Positions 20,093 to 29,537 of a DNA stretch of 64,000 bases are shown here, one piece after another. Source of the DNA: Streptomyces sp. NWU339 (lineage in GTDB: Bacteria > Actinomycetota > Actinomycetes > Streptomycetales > Streptomycetaceae). Numbering within the stretch: position 1 is the stretch's first letter; the number at the start of each line of letters is the position of its first letter. Below the pieces are notes generated by a model. That model was given only the letters and a program-made list of their open reading frames with translations. It did not search any database and was not told where the DNA came from. The DNA lies in assembly GCF_003143855.1 (NCBI RefSeq), contig NZ_QFRK01000001.1, positions 191,940-255,939 of the forward strand, read 5' to 3'. Position numbers and translations under genes: made by a program.

Positions 20093-21323
20093 GCGGCACC
20101 GCGGCGCCGGACGGCTCGAGCAGGTTGACGTCGTAGCTGAGCACCAGCCGTCCGTCGTCGCCCAGTTCCGGGTGGGTCTGCGGGTTGTAGGCGGCGGTCC
20201 CGCCCTCAGGCAGCGCGGGAGCGAACTCCTTCGCCGGCCCGTGCCACGGGCCGGCGGGGGAGCAGGACCAGTACGACGCCACCGTGCTCAGCCCCCTGGC
20301 GCCCGCGGCCATCGTGAACAGGACGTACGTCCCGCCGTCCCGCACCACGGAGAAGGCGCTGCCCACGCCGGTGCGGTGCCCGTCGCCGAGCACCGGGCGC
20401 GGGCGGGCTCGGGTCTGCCACGCCGAGCCGTTCCAGTACTCCCAGGCAGCCGGATCGGCGAGCCCGCCCGCCACGACCCGTGCCACGTACGCGTGGGAGG
20501 CCCCGCGGGAGACGGCCCGGCCGTCGTCGCCGCCGAAGACGTACGTCCAGCCGTCCTCCTCGACCAGGGTGGTGCCGAACAGGACCCGGCGGGACGGATC
20601 GGGGACGTTCCGCTGGTCGAGCACCTCCACCACCGACTCCAGGCGCAGATCGGGCAGGGAGAGCGTGGCGACCTCGGTGGCGGTGGGCACGCCGTAGATC
20701 CACGGGGGCTGCCCGGCCGTACGCACCCACAGCACGACCCGGACGACCCGCTCCGCGGAGCCGGGGGAGCGGGGCTCGACCCGGGCGGCGACCGGCCAGC
20801 GCCACCGGTCCGGCGCGGGGTCGGGGAAGAGCGGGGCGGGGAGGGTGGTCTCGAGCCGGCCGTCGCGCATCAGGACGGCGGAGTTGCGCACCAGCGGCGT
20901 GGCGGGGTCCCGCCAGGCGTGGGACTCGCCGGCCGGATTGGGCGGGCCGTGCACGCGGCCCAGGTAGGTGTCGGAGAACAGCCACAGCAGCCGGCCGTCG
21001 GGCAGCCGCACCGAGTGGGTGCCGTCGCCGCCCGTCCAGTCGTCGGTGCGTGCGGCGTCGTCGCCGTAGCGGGCGAACTCGGCGGTGAGGGTGTCCTCCG
21101 CCGCCCAGGAGGCCACGGTGTGCGGCGCGCAGGCGCCGTCGTTCCGCCCCCGGTCGTCGTCCTCCGGCAGGACGGAGACCAGCACGGCGCCGAGGAGCAG
21201 CGCCGTCGCCGCCGCGAGCAACAGGCGCGTCCTTGCCGCCGTCCTCCTCGGTACGCGTACTCCTGCGCGTTCCTCTTCTCGTACTTCTTCTCGTATGCGT
21301 GCTCGTGCTGTGTCGTCGGGCAC
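20028..21323 (-). CDS. Membrane-anchored DUF4185-like beta-propeller protein
   Basis: A 431-residue protein. A charged N-terminus (1-30) is followed by one transmembrane segment (about 33-52) and a large extracytoplasmic domain. That domain carries repeated strands such as LLWLFSDTYLG, VRNSAVLM, VFGGDDGRAVS and YVLFTMAAG. It resembles DUF4185/five-bladed propeller proteins related to glycoside hydrolases, but I see no confident catalytic residues. Codons 5-24 are mostly A-ending (16 of 24 in the leader), unlike the rest of the gene, so the annotated start (GTG 21323, poor ribosome-binding site) deserves checking. Its 3' end overlaps the symporter. Confidence 0.7.
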   Translation of the reverse strand: MPDDTARARIREEVREEERAGVRVPRRTAARTRLLLAAATALLLGAVLVSVLPEDDDRGRNDGACAPHTVASWAAEDTLTAEFARYGDDAARTDDWTGGDGTHSVRLPDGRLLWLFSDTYLGRVHGPPNPAGESHAWRDPATPLVRNSAVLMRDGRLETTLPAPLFPDPAPDRWRWPVAARVEPRSPGSAERVVRVVLWVRTAGQPPWIYGVPTATEVATLSLPDLRLESVVEVLDQRNVPDPSRRVLFGTTLVEEDGWTYVFGGDDGRAVSRGASHAYVARVVAGGLADPAAWEYWNGSAWQTRARPRPVLGDGHRTGVGSAFSVVRDGGTYVLFTMAAGARGLSTVASYWSCSPAGPWHGPAKEFAPALPEGGTAAYNPQTHPELGDDGRLVLSYDVNLLEPSGAAVPLSRNVSLYRPRFVTIRLGSGR

Positions 21324-21453
21324 GCTCCGGGACGTTAGTGGCCGGCGTGGCCCGGGTCCATGGTGCGGTGGTCACGCATCGAGGCGGGGCCCCCACGGCG
21401 CAGGGGGCGCTCCCCGCCGGGAGGGACCCCGCCGCCGTGCCGCGGGGAACCGG

Positions 21454-22302
21454 TCAGCCCTGGGCGACCGCGGTCCGCAGGACGATACGGTCCTCACCCG
21501 CGTACACGTTCATGGAACTGCCCCGCAGGAACCCCACGAGGGTCAGCCCCGTCTCCGCCGCCAGGTCCACGGCCAGCGAGGACGGCGCCGAGACGGCCGC
21601 CAGCACCGGGACGCCCGCCATGACCGCCTTCTGCGCCAGCTCGAAGGAGGCCCGGCCGGAGACCATCAGGACGGTCCGGGACAGCGGCAGGTTCCCGTTC
21701 TGCAGCGCGCGGCCGACCAGCTTGTCGACCGCGTTGTGCCGGCCCACGTCCTCCCGCACGTCCAGCAGCTCGCCGTCCTCGTCGAACAGGGCCGCCGCGT
21801 GCAGGCCGCCCGTCCGGTCGAAGACCCGCTGGGAGGCGCGCAGCCGGTCGGGCAGAGCGGCCAGCAGCTCCGGCGTGAGGCGCAGGGGCGGGCTGTCGGC
21901 GATCGGGTGGCGGGTCGTGGTGCGCACCGCGTCCAGACTCGCCTTGCCGCACAGACCGCAGGAGGAGGTCGTGTACACGTTGCGCTCGAGCGTGATGTCC
22001 GGGATCGCCACGCCCGGCGCGGTCTGCACATCGACCACGTTGTACGTGTTCGACCCGTCCACCGTGGCCCCCGCGCAGTACACGACGTTCCGCAGGTCGG
22101 AGCCGGCCGCCAGGACGCCCTCGCTGACCAGGAAGCCGACGGCCAGCGCGAAGTCGTCACCCGGGGTGCGCATCGTGATCGCCAGCGGCTTCCCGTTCAG
22201 CCGGACCTCCAGGGGCTCCTCGGTGACGAGCGTGTCCGGGCGGGTGGACACCACCCCGTCGCGGATGCGGACCACCTTGCGTCGTTCTGTGACTCGTCCC
22301 AT
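21454..22302 (-). CDS. fdhD: Formate dehydrogenase accessory sulfurtransferase FdhD
   Basis: A 282-residue FdhD. It has the essential CxxC in SSCGLCGK (Cys115, Cys118) and the conserved [11 protein letters not shown] and [12 protein letters not shown] motifs. FdhD carries sulfur from a cysteine desulfurase to the bis-MGD cofactor so that formate dehydrogenase is active. It is the last gene of the formate dehydrogenase run on this strand, 28 bp after the ferredoxin-like subunit, which fits its job. Confidence 0.95.
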   Translation of the reverse strand: MGRVTERRKVVRIRDGVVSTRPDTLVTEEPLEVRLNGKPLAITMRTPGDDFALAVGFLVSEGVLAAGSDLRNVVYCAGATVDGSNTYNVVDVQTAPGVAIPDITLERNVYTTSSCGLCGKASLDAVRTTTRHPIADSPPLRLTPELLAALPDRLRASQRVFDRTGGLHAAALFDEDGELLDVREDVGRHNAVDKLVGRALQNGNLPLSRTVLMVSGRASFELAQKAVMAGVPVLAAVSAPSSLAVDLAAETGLTLVGFLRGSSMNVYAGEDRIVLRTAVAQG

Positions 22303-22330
22303 GTCCCCAGTCCCTGGTCGGTTCCTGGTG

Positions 22331-23191
22331 TCAGTCCCGGTTCTGTACGTGCTGGTAGCCGAAGCGGCCCTTGATGCACAGATTGCCGTGGGTCACCGGA
22401 TTGTCGTGCGGTGAGCTGACCTTCACGATCTCATTGTCCTGCACGTGCAGCGTGAGGTTGCAGCCCACTCCGCAGTACGCGCACACCGTCGTCGTCCGCG
22501 TCTGCGCCGACTCGTTCCAGGTGCCCGCTGCCCGCATGTCGAACTCCGACTTGAACGACAGGGCGCCCGTCGGGCACACCTCGATGCAGTTCCCGCAGTA
22601 CACGCACGCCGATTCGGTCAGCGGACCGTCGTGTTCGACCGCGATCCGCGCGTCGAAACCACGGCCCGCGACCGAGATCGCGAAGGAGTTCTGCCACTGG
22701 TCGCCGCAGGCGTCCACGCACTTGTAGCAGAGGATGCACTTGCCGTAGTCGCGCACGTACAGGTCGTTGTCGACCCTCGGCTCCTCGTCGATCCGGGCCG
22801 CGTCCGGGCCGAAGCGGTCCGGTTTCGCCTCGTACTCCTTGATCCACTCGGCGGCCCGCGGGGTCGTCGACAGGTCGACGGAGGACGCGAGCAGTTCGAG
22901 GACCACCTTCCGGCTGTGCCGGGTCCGCTCGGTGCCGGTGCGCACCTCCATGCCCGGCTCGGCCTTGCGCGAGCAGGCGGGGACCAGTGTGCGCGAGCCC
23001 TCGACCTCCACCACGCACACCCGGCACGCGTTCTTCGGCGTCAGCGTGTCGCCCTCGCACAGCGTCGGGACGTCCTTCCCGGCCGCCCGGCAGGCGTCCA
23101 GGATCGTCGATCCCTCGGGCGCCCTGACCGGCTCGCCGTCCAGGGTGAACTCCAGCAGGCGGCGGGGAATCCCCAGCGGTGTCACGGTCAT
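22331..23191 (-). CDS. Formate dehydrogenase, N-terminal ferredoxin half of the alpha subunit
   Basis: This 286-residue protein carries electron-transfer domains normally fused to the catalytic subunit of NAD-dependent FDH. First is a [2Fe-2S] ferredoxin domain ([21 protein letters not shown]), then an NuoG-type Cys-rich segment. Two [4Fe-4S] sites follow ([12 protein letters not shown] and [15 protein letters not shown]). The end, from about residue 232, is the bis-MGD Fe4S4 domain (CAYCGVGC then [12 protein letters not shown]), after which the polypeptide stops. The catalytic remainder is encoded two genes upstream. The ATG at 23191 overlaps the preceding stop (ATGA), so translation is coupled. 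Confidence 0.88.
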   Translation of the reverse strand: MTVTPLGIPRRLLEFTLDGEPVRAPEGSTILDACRAAGKDVPTLCEGDTLTPKNACRVCVVEVEGSRTLVPACSRKAEPGMEVRTGTERTRHSRKVVLELLASSVDLSTTPRAAEWIKEYEAKPDRFGPDAARIDEEPRVDNDLYVRDYGKCILCYKCVDACGDQWQNSFAISVAGRGFDARIAVEHDGPLTESACVYCGNCIEVCPTGALSFKSEFDMRAAGTWNESAQTRTTTVCAYCGVGCNLTLHVQDNEIVKVSSPHDNPVTHGNLCIKGRFGYQHVQNRD

Positions 23192-25020
23192 TCGTAGGCC
23201 CCCAGACGGTCGATGGCGGATTCCACGGCGTTCCACGCGGTCTGGCCCAGACCGCAGATCGAGGCGTCCCGCATCGCGCTGCCCACCTCGCGCAGCAGGG
23301 CGATGTCACCGGCGGCGTCGGAGCCGGTGCGTTCCACGATCCGGGTGAGCGCCTCCTCCTGGCGTACGGTCCCGACCCGGCACGGCACGCACTGCCCGCA
23401 GGACTCGTCGCGGAAGAACTGCGCGATGCGCAGCAGCAGCCGGGGCAGCGGCACGGTGTCGTCGAAGGCCATCACGACCCCCGAGCCGAGCGTCGTACCC
23501 GCCTGGCGGGTGCCCTCGAAGGTGAGCGGGATGTCCAGTTCGTCGGCGCGCACGAAGCCGCCGGCCGCCCCGCCGAGCAGTACCGCCCGCAGCCCGTCGC
23601 GCACCTCGGCCAGCTCCAGCAACTCGCCCAGCGTCGCGCCGAACGGCAGTTCGTAGATTCCGGGCCGGCCGACGCTGCCGGACACGCAGAACAGCTTGGG
23701 GCCGGTGGACCGCTCGGTGCCGATCGCCGCGTACGCCGGGGCGCCCATCGTCAGGACGGGCAGGACGTTGACGAGCGTCTCGACGTTGTTCTCCACCGTC
23801 GGCTTGCCGAACAGGCCCTTCTCCACCGGGAAGGGGGGCTTGGAGCGGGGCTCGCCCCGGTAGCCCTCGATGGAGTTGAACAGCGCGGTCTCCTCACCGC
23901 AGATGTACGCGCCCGCGCCGCGCCGGATCTCGATGTCGAAGGCGTACCCCTGGCCGAGGACGTCGTCGCCCAGCAGGCCGCGCGCCCGCGCCTGGTCGAC
24001 GGCGTGCCGCATGCGGTGGAGCGCTCGCGGGTACTCACCGCGCAGATAGAGGTACCCCTTGTGCGCGCCGGTCGCGTAGGCGGCGATGGTCATCGCCTCC
24101 ACCAGCGCGTACGGATCGCCCTCCATGATCACCCGGTCCTTGAAGGTCCCGGGCTCGGACTCGTCGGCGTTGCACACGAGATAGTGCGGCCGGTCCGGCT
24201 GGGACGCCGTGGCCTGCCACTTGCGGCCGGTGGGGAAGGCGGCGCCGCCCCGTCCGACCAGGCCCGAGTCGGTGACCTCCCGGATCACCCCGGCCGGCCC
24301 CAGCGCGAAGGCCCGGCGCAGGGCCGCGTAGCCGCCGTGGGCGCGGTAGTCGTCCAGCGACGCCGGGTCGACCGCGCCGACCCGGCGCAGCAGTGTCAGC
24401 GAGGGGTCCCCGGCCTGGGGCACCGCCATCGCCGCCGCCGGCTCCTCGGGGGCGGCGTCGGGCGCGCTCGCCGCGAGCACCGCCGAGTCCACCGTCGCCG
24501 GCGCCGACACCGCCGTACGCACCGGCTCCCCGGCCCTGATCGCCAGGGCCGCCGGGGCGCGTTCGCACAGGCCCAGACAGGGGCTGCGCTCGACGCTCAC
24601 CCCGCTGCCGGGCCCGAGCCGCGACTCGATCCCGGCGCACAGCGCCCCGGCCCCGGCCGCCGCGCACGCCAGGTCCGTGCACACGTGCAGCACGGTCGCC
24701 GGGCGCGGCTTGACGGAGAACATCGCGTAGAACGTGGCCACCCCGTACGCCTCCGACGGCGGCACCGTCAGCCGCCGGCACAGGTAGTCCAGGGCGCCCT
24801 CGCTGATCCAGCCCACCCGGTCGTTGACCGCGTGCAGCCCCGGCAGCAGCTGGTCGCGGCGGTCCCGGGCCTCCCGCCCGCCGCGGGCCCACCTCAGATC
24901 GCCGGACCGCATCCCGTCGCGGTCGGCACCCTCCCACGAGGACTCGGGAGGACCGAGCAGCGCGTCGACCGCCGCCCGCTCCTCGTCCGTCGGTTTGCCG
25001 TCACCGAAGCGCAGGTCCAC
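23188..25020 (-). CDS. NuoE-NuoF fusion, NADH-binding diaphorase subunit of formate dehydrogenase
   Basis: A 610-residue fusion. Residues about 45-185 are a NuoE-like thioredoxin-fold [2Fe-2S] domain with Cys in CTDLACAAAG and CLGLCE. From about 205 it is NuoF-like, with the FMN/NADH segment GRGGAAFPTGRKW, RGEYP, GAGAYICGEETAL and the [4Fe-4S] motif SCGQCVPCRVGT. It would take electrons from the FDH iron-sulfur chain and reduce NAD. The GTG start at 25020 has GAGGTGA upstream and lies 9 bp after the catalytic subunit stop. It overlaps the next gene by 4 bp. Confidence 0.9.
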   Translation of the reverse strand: MDLRFGDGKPTDEERAAVDALLGPPESSWEGADRDGMRSGDLRWARGGREARDRRDQLLPGLHAVNDRVGWISEGALDYLCRRLTVPPSEAYGVATFYAMFSVKPRPATVLHVCTDLACAAAGAGALCAGIESRLGPGSGVSVERSPCLGLCERAPAALAIRAGEPVRTAVSAPATVDSAVLAASAPDAAPEEPAAAMAVPQAGDPSLTLLRRVGAVDPASLDDYRAHGGYAALRRAFALGPAGVIREVTDSGLVGRGGAAFPTGRKWQATASQPDRPHYLVCNADESEPGTFKDRVIMEGDPYALVEAMTIAAYATGAHKGYLYLRGEYPRALHRMRHAVDQARARGLLGDDVLGQGYAFDIEIRRGAGAYICGEETALFNSIEGYRGEPRSKPPFPVEKGLFGKPTVENNVETLVNVLPVLTMGAPAYAAIGTERSTGPKLFCVSGSVGRPGIYELPFGATLGELLELAEVRDGLRAVLLGGAAGGFVRADELDIPLTFEGTRQAGTTLGSGVVMAFDDTVPLPRLLLRIAQFFRDESCGQCVPCRVGTVRQEEALTRIVERTGSDAAGDIALLREVGSAMRDASICGLGQTAWNAVESAIDRLGAYE

Positions 25021-25029
25021 TACGTCACC

Positions 25030-26967
25030 TCACTGGATCACGGGGCTGGGAGCCGGGAGCTTCTCGATCCGGATCGCCGAGGCCTTGAACTCCGCGGTCC
25101 CGGCGATGGGACAGTTGGCCTCGATGGTCAGCACGTTGGTGTCCACCTCGTCGGGGAAGTGGAAGCTCATGAAGGCGAGCCCCGGCCGCAGCGCGGTGTC
25201 CACCCACACCGGCGCCAGCACCGATCCGCGCCGGGACGTCACCCGCACCTGCTCGCCGACCACCACGCCGTAGCGCTCGGCGTCCTCCGGGCACAGCTCG
25301 ACGGCCTCGCCGCGCCGCAGGGGCGAGGAGTAACCGCCGCTCTGCACACCGGTGTTGTACGAGTCGAGCCGGCGTCCGGTGGTGAGCCGGATCGGGTACT
25401 CCTCGTCGGTGAGGTCGACCGGCGGGTCGTGCTGCACGATCCCGAACGGCGCGGGCCTGCCCCGCCGATCCGGATCCGGGTCCCACAACCTGCCGTGCAG
25501 ATACGGCGGTTCGAGCGCGTCGGTGCTCGGGCACGGCCACTGGATGCCCTGGTGCTCGTCCAGCCGCCCGTAGGTCATGCCGTGGTGGTCGGGGGAGACG
25601 GACCGGAGCTCGTCCCAGACGGCCTCGGCGTCGGCGTACTTCCAGTCGTGGCCGAGGCGGGTGGCGAGATCGCAGATGATGTCGATGTCCTCGCGTGCCT
25701 CGCCGGGCGGCGTCACCGCCCGGCGGACGCGCTGCACCCTGCGCTCGCTGTTGGTGGTGGTGCCGTCGGTCTCCGCCCACCCCGCGGTGGCCGGCAGGAC
25801 GACGTCCGCGAGTTCGGCGGTCTTCGTCAGGAAGATGTCCTGCACCACCAGGAAGTCCAGCCCGCTCAGCCGCCGTACCGCCTGATCGGCGTCCGCCTCG
25901 GACTGCGCCGGGTTCTCCCCGATGCAGTAGACGGCCCGCAGCGAACCGTCGTCCATGGCCTCGAACATCTCCGTGAGCGTCATCCCGTAGCGCGGCGGGA
26001 GGACGGTGCCCCAGGCGGACTCGAACTTCAGCCGGATCGCGGGGTCGAGGATGTCCTGGAAGCCGGGCAGCCGGTTGGGGATCGCCCCCATGTCGCCGCC
26101 GCCCTGCACGTTGTTCTGGCCGCGCAGCGGCTGCAGACCGGCGCCGTAACGGCCGACATGGCCGGTGAGCAACGAGAGGTTGACCAGGGCGCGGACGTTG
26201 TCGGTGCCGTTGTGGTGCTCGGTGATGCCGAGGGTCCAGCACAGCTGGGCGCGCTCGGCGCGGGCGTAGGCGTGCGCCAACTCCCTTATCGCGGCCGCCG
26301 GTACGCCCGTCACCTTCTCGGCGAGGGACAGCGTCCACGGCTCGACGAGCGCCCGGTACTCCTCGAAGCCGGTGGTCGCCCCCCGGACGAACGCCTCGTT
26401 GACCAGGCCGGAGTGGATGATCTCGCGGCCGATCGCGTGCGCCATCGGGATGTCCGTGCCGACGTTCAGCCCGAGCCAGCTCTCCGCCCATTCGGCGGTC
26501 GACGTCCGCCGCGGGTCGACCGCGTACATGCGGGCGCCGTTGTGGATGCCCTTCAGCACGTGCTGGAAGAAGATCGGGTGTGCGAAGCGGGCGTTGGAAC
26601 CCCACATCACGATGACGTCGGTGTGCTCGATCTCCTCGTACGACGAGGTCCCGCCGCCGGAGCCGAACGCGGCCGACAGCCCGGCCACGGACGGGGCGTG
26701 ACAGGTGCGGTTGCAGGAGTCCACGTTGTGGGTGCCCATGACGACCCGGGCGAACTTCTGCGCCACGTAGTTCATCTCATTGGTCGCGCGGGCACAGGAG
26801 AACATCCCGAACGCGCCGCGCGCGGCGCCGATCCCCCGGGCGGCCCGCTCCAGGGCCTCGTCCCAGGTGGCCCTCCGGAACGGCTCGTCACGCGAGTCGC
26901 GGACCAGGGGATGGGTGAGCCTGGTGTAGGTCTTCGGGCTCCGGTCGCGTTTCCTGGTGCTCTTCAT
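25030..26967 (-). CDS. Formate dehydrogenase catalytic (molybdopterin) subunit lacking its Fe4S4 domain
   Basis: A 645-residue bis-MGD oxidoreductase of the FdhF/FdsA type. Cys89 in SCNRTCHAPSVAGL occupies the position that is selenocysteine or cysteine in formate dehydrogenases, and the following His is present. The C-terminal cofactor domain is clear (PIRLTTGRRLDSYNTG...EDAERYGVVVGEQVRV). It begins directly after the point where the ferredoxin-half protein ends, so the alpha subunit is split between two genes. It oxidises formate to CO2 in the cytosol. The ATG at 26967 overlaps the upstream stop (ATGA) and has AGGAG nearby. Confidence 0.92.
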   Translation of the reverse strand: MKSTRKRDRSPKTYTRLTHPLVRDSRDEPFRRATWDEALERAARGIGAARGAFGMFSCARATNEMNYVAQKFARVVMGTHNVDSCNRTCHAPSVAGLSAAFGSGGGTSSYEEIEHTDVIVMWGSNARFAHPIFFQHVLKGIHNGARMYAVDPRRTSTAEWAESWLGLNVGTDIPMAHAIGREIIHSGLVNEAFVRGATTGFEEYRALVEPWTLSLAEKVTGVPAAAIRELAHAYARAERAQLCWTLGITEHHNGTDNVRALVNLSLLTGHVGRYGAGLQPLRGQNNVQGGGDMGAIPNRLPGFQDILDPAIRLKFESAWGTVLPPRYGMTLTEMFEAMDDGSLRAVYCIGENPAQSEADADQAVRRLSGLDFLVVQDIFLTKTAELADVVLPATAGWAETDGTTTNSERRVQRVRRAVTPPGEAREDIDIICDLATRLGHDWKYADAEAVWDELRSVSPDHHGMTYGRLDEHQGIQWPCPSTDALEPPYLHGRLWDPDPDRRGRPAPFGIVQHDPPVDLTDEEYPIRLTTGRRLDSYNTGVQSGGYSSPLRRGEAVELCPEDAERYGVVVGEQVRVTSRRGSVLAPVWVDTALRPGLAFMSFHFPDEVDTNVLTIEANCPIAGTAEFKASAIRIEKLPAPSPVIQ

Positions 26968-27935
26968 GCGGCGCTCCTCAGCGCGAGCAGGTCCGAGATG
27001 GCGTGCACGGTGCGCAGGGTGGGCACATCCACGCCGGTGATGTCCGCCAACTCGACGACGGCGGCGAGCAGTACGTCGAGTTCGAGCGGTTTGCCGCGCT
27101 CCAGGTCCTGGAGCGTGGACGTGCGGTGGTCGCCGACGCGCTCGGCGCCGGCCAGCCGGCGCTCCACGGACACGCCGACCTCGCAGCCGAGGGCGCGGGC
27201 GACCGAGAGCGTCTCGTTCATCATGATCTCGATGACCCTGCGGGTACCGCCGTGCAGGCACATCTGCCGCATGGTCGCGCGGGCGAGGGCGCTGATCGGG
27301 TTGAAGGAGATGTTGCCGAGCAGCTTGACCCAGATGTCGCCGCGCAGTTCGGGCTCCACCGGGCACTTCAGCCCGCCGTCCACCATCGCCCCGCTGAACG
27401 CGAGGCAGCGCGCGGAGACACTGCGGTCGGGCTCCCCGATCGAGAACCGGGTGCCCTCCAAGTGCCGTACGACGCCGGGCCCTTCGAGCTCGGTGGCCGC
27501 GTAGACGACACAGCCGACCGCCCGCCGGGGCGCGAGCACCGCACTGACCGCGCCGCCGGGGTCCACGCTTTCCACGCGGTGGCCGTCGTGGGGGCCGCCG
27601 TGCCGGTGGAAGTACCACCAGGGAATGCCGTTCTGGGCGGCCACGACCGCCGTGGTGTCGTGCAGCAGGGGTGCGATCAGCGGCCCGCACGCCGCGTACG
27701 CGTTGGCCTTGAGGCCGAGGAAGACGTAGTCGACCGGGCCGATCTCGGCCGGGTCGTCGGTCGCGTGGGGGCGCGCCGTGAAGTCGCCGCGTGGGCTGAG
27801 CACCCGCACGCCGTGCTGCCTCATGGCCGCCAGATGCGGTCCACGGGCGACGAGGTGCACATCGGCACCCGCGCGATGGAGCGCGGCGCCGACGTAGGCG
27901 CCGATGGCCCCGGCGCCGAGAACTGCCACTTTCAC
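26964..27935 (-). CDS. 2-dehydropantoate 2-reductase family protein (PanE/ApbA)
   Basis: A 323-residue NADP-dependent reductase: the Rossmann motif is VLGAGAIGAYVG (residues 5-16), with the family Lys in VFLGLKANAYA and Asn/Lys in DIWVKLLGNISFNP. PanE reduces ketopantoate to pantoate on the way to coenzyme A; paralogues act on other 2-keto acids. It is the first gene of the FDH run and overlaps the catalytic subunit by 4 bp, so the association looks deliberate. A link to CoA supply or to a 2-keto acid from oxalate metabolism is only an inference. GTG start with GGAG ten bases upstream. Confidence 0.85.
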   Translation of the reverse strand: MKVAVLGAGAIGAYVGAALHRAGADVHLVARGPHLAAMRQHGVRVLSPRGDFTARPHATDDPAEIGPVDYVFLGLKANAYAACGPLIAPLLHDTTAVVAAQNGIPWWYFHRHGGPHDGHRVESVDPGGAVSAVLAPRRAVGCVVYAATELEGPGVVRHLEGTRFSIGEPDRSVSARCLAFSGAMVDGGLKCPVEPELRGDIWVKLLGNISFNPISALARATMRQMCLHGGTRRVIEIMMNETLSVARALGCEVGVSVERRLAGAERVGDHRTSTLQDLERGKPLELDVLLAAVVELADITGVDVPTLRTVHAISDLLALRSAA

Positions 27936-28002
27936 TGGGGAACGCTCCGTTCGGTCGAGGGAGTACCGCGGAGGTGGAGGTCGACGGTCGGATTCGACTT
28001 AT

Positions 28003-28028
28003 GTCGACGAAATATTGTCTACAGTATG
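28003..28028. promoter_or_regulatory. Candidate GntR-type operator, formate module
   Basis: In the divergent promoter between the PanE-like gene and the OFA transporter, ATTGTCTACAGTAT (28014-28027) is an imperfect ATTGT-nn-ACAAT dyad of the GntR/VanR kind. It is preceded by GTCGACGAA. The 9-mer GTCTACAGT recurs upstream of the GntR gene, and GTCGACGAA recurs (as AGTCGACGAAT) between oxc and sucC. Confidence 0.5.
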
Positions 28029-28175
28029 GAGGTTGGCTCAGCAAGGGTTCGCGCACGCCCCGCCTTTCGGGTACCGGGCGGTCCGACCGTTCGCCGCAGA
28101 CTGCATACCGCTCACCGCATACCGTCGACCCGACGGGTTTTCAACCACCCGGGCTCTGCCTACCGTCCGGGTTTC

Positions 28176-29537
28176 ATGAGTCCACCCCTTGCACCCCAGG
28201 GCTGGAGCCGCTGGCTCGTTCCGCCCGCCGCCCTCTCGGTCCACCTCGCCATCGGCCAGGCCTACGCCTGGAGCGTGTTCAAACCTCCCCTCGAGTCCGC
28301 TCTCGGCCTCAGCGGCACCCAGAGCGCGCTGCCGTTCCAGCTCGGCATCGTCATGCTGGGCCTGTCCGCCGCGTTCGGCGGCACCCTCGTGGAGCGCAAG
28401 GGGCCGCGCTGGGCGATGACCGTCGCCCTCGTCTGCTTCTCCTCCGGCTTCCTGCTCTCCGCCCTCGGCGCGGCCACCGGGCAGTACTGGCTGATCGTCC
28501 TCGGCTACGGTTTCGTGGGCGGCGTCGGCCTCGGCATCGGCTACATCTCGCCCGTGTCGACCCTGATCAAGTGGTTCCCGGACCGGCCCGGCATGGCCAC
28601 CGGAATCGCCATCATGGGCTTCGGCGGCGGCGCGCTGATCGCCTCGCCGTGGTCGGCGCAGATGCTCGAGTCCTTCGGCACCGACAACGCCGGCATCGCC
28701 CTCGCCTTCCTCGTGCACGGGCTGACGTACGCCCTGTTCATGCTGCTCGGCGTGGTGCTGGTGCGGGTGCCGCGCACCACGCGGCCGACGGGCCACGTTC
28801 CGGCGGGCCATGCTCCGGCGGCCGAGGCCCTCACCGGTCCGCAGGTCTCGGCCCGCGGTGCCCTGCGCACCCCGCAGTTCTGGCTGCTGTGGCTGGTGCT
28901 CTGCATGAACGTCACCGCCGGCATCGGGATCCTCGAGAAGGCGGCCCCTATGATCACCGACTTCTTCGCGGACACCTCCGCGCCGGTGTCGGCGACCGCG
29001 GCCGCCGGCTTCGTCGCCCTGCTGTCGGCGGCGAACATGGCGGGCCGCATCGGCTGGTCCTCCGCCTCCGACGTGATCGGTCGGAAGAACGTCTACCGCC
29101 TCTACCTGGGCGCCGGCGCGCTGATGTACACCCTGATCGCGATGTTCGGCGACACCTCCAAGCCGCTGTTCGTGCTGTGCGCGCTGGTCATCCTCTCCTT
29201 CTACGGAGGCGGTTTCGCGACCGTCCCGGCCTATCTGAAGGACCTCTTCGGCACCTACCAGGTCGGCGCCATCCACGGACGGCTGCTCACCGCCTGGTCC
29301 ACGGCCGGCGTACTCGGGCCGCTGATCGTGAACTGGGTCGCCGACCGGCAGGAGGCGGCGGGGAGGCACGGCTCGTCGCTGTACGGGCTGTCGTTCCTCG
29401 TCATGATCGGCCTGCTCGTGGTCGGTTTCGTCGCCAACGAACTCGTCCGGCCCGTGCATCCCCGCCACCACGTCCCCAGCCCCGACCTGACGAAGGAGGC
29501 CGCCGATGACCGGCGACAGCAGCACGAGTCCGCCTGA
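28176..29537 (+). CDS. OFA-family MFS transporter (oxalate/formate antiporter type)
   Basis: A 453-residue, 12-helix major facilitator. Features typical of the OFA (OxlT-like) group are the opening helix AIGQAYAWSVFKPPLE, GYGFVGGVGLGIGYISPVSTLIKWFPDRPGMATG and the mid-loop/second-half SSASDVIGRKNVYRLYL. OFA proteins exchange oxalate for formate, although some members carry other carboxylates. Its position, divergent from formate dehydrogenase, favours oxalate or formate. The ATG at 28176 starts just before helix 1; the ribosome-binding site is weak. The next small gene overlaps its 3' end by 32 bp. Confidence 0.85.
   Translation: MSPPLAPQGWSRWLVPPAALSVHLAIGQAYAWSVFKPPLESALGLSGTQSALPFQLGIVMLGLSAAFGGTLVERKGPRWAMTVALVCFSSGFLLSALGAATGQYWLIVLGYGFVGGVGLGIGYISPVSTLIKWFPDRPGMATGIAIMGFGGGALIASPWSAQMLESFGTDNAGIALAFLVHGLTYALFMLLGVVLVRVPRTTRPTGHVPAGHAPAAEALTGPQVSARGALRTPQFWLLWLVLCMNVTAGIGILEKAAPMITDFFADTSAPVSATAAAGFVALLSAANMAGRIGWSSASDVIGRKNVYRLYLGAGALMYTLIAMFGDTSKPLFVLCALVILSFYGGGFATVPAYLKDLFGTYQVGAIHGRLLTAWSTAGVLGPLIVNWVADRQEAAGRHGSSLYGLSFLVMIGLLVVGFVANELVRPVHPRHHVPSPDLTKEAADDRRQQHESA

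Noticed and set aside
23179..27504. A 1,441-codon open frame on the plus strand
   Set aside because: It lies antisense to the FDH genes, with Arg/Gly/Pro/Val-rich low-complexity sequence typical of GC-rich shadow frames.
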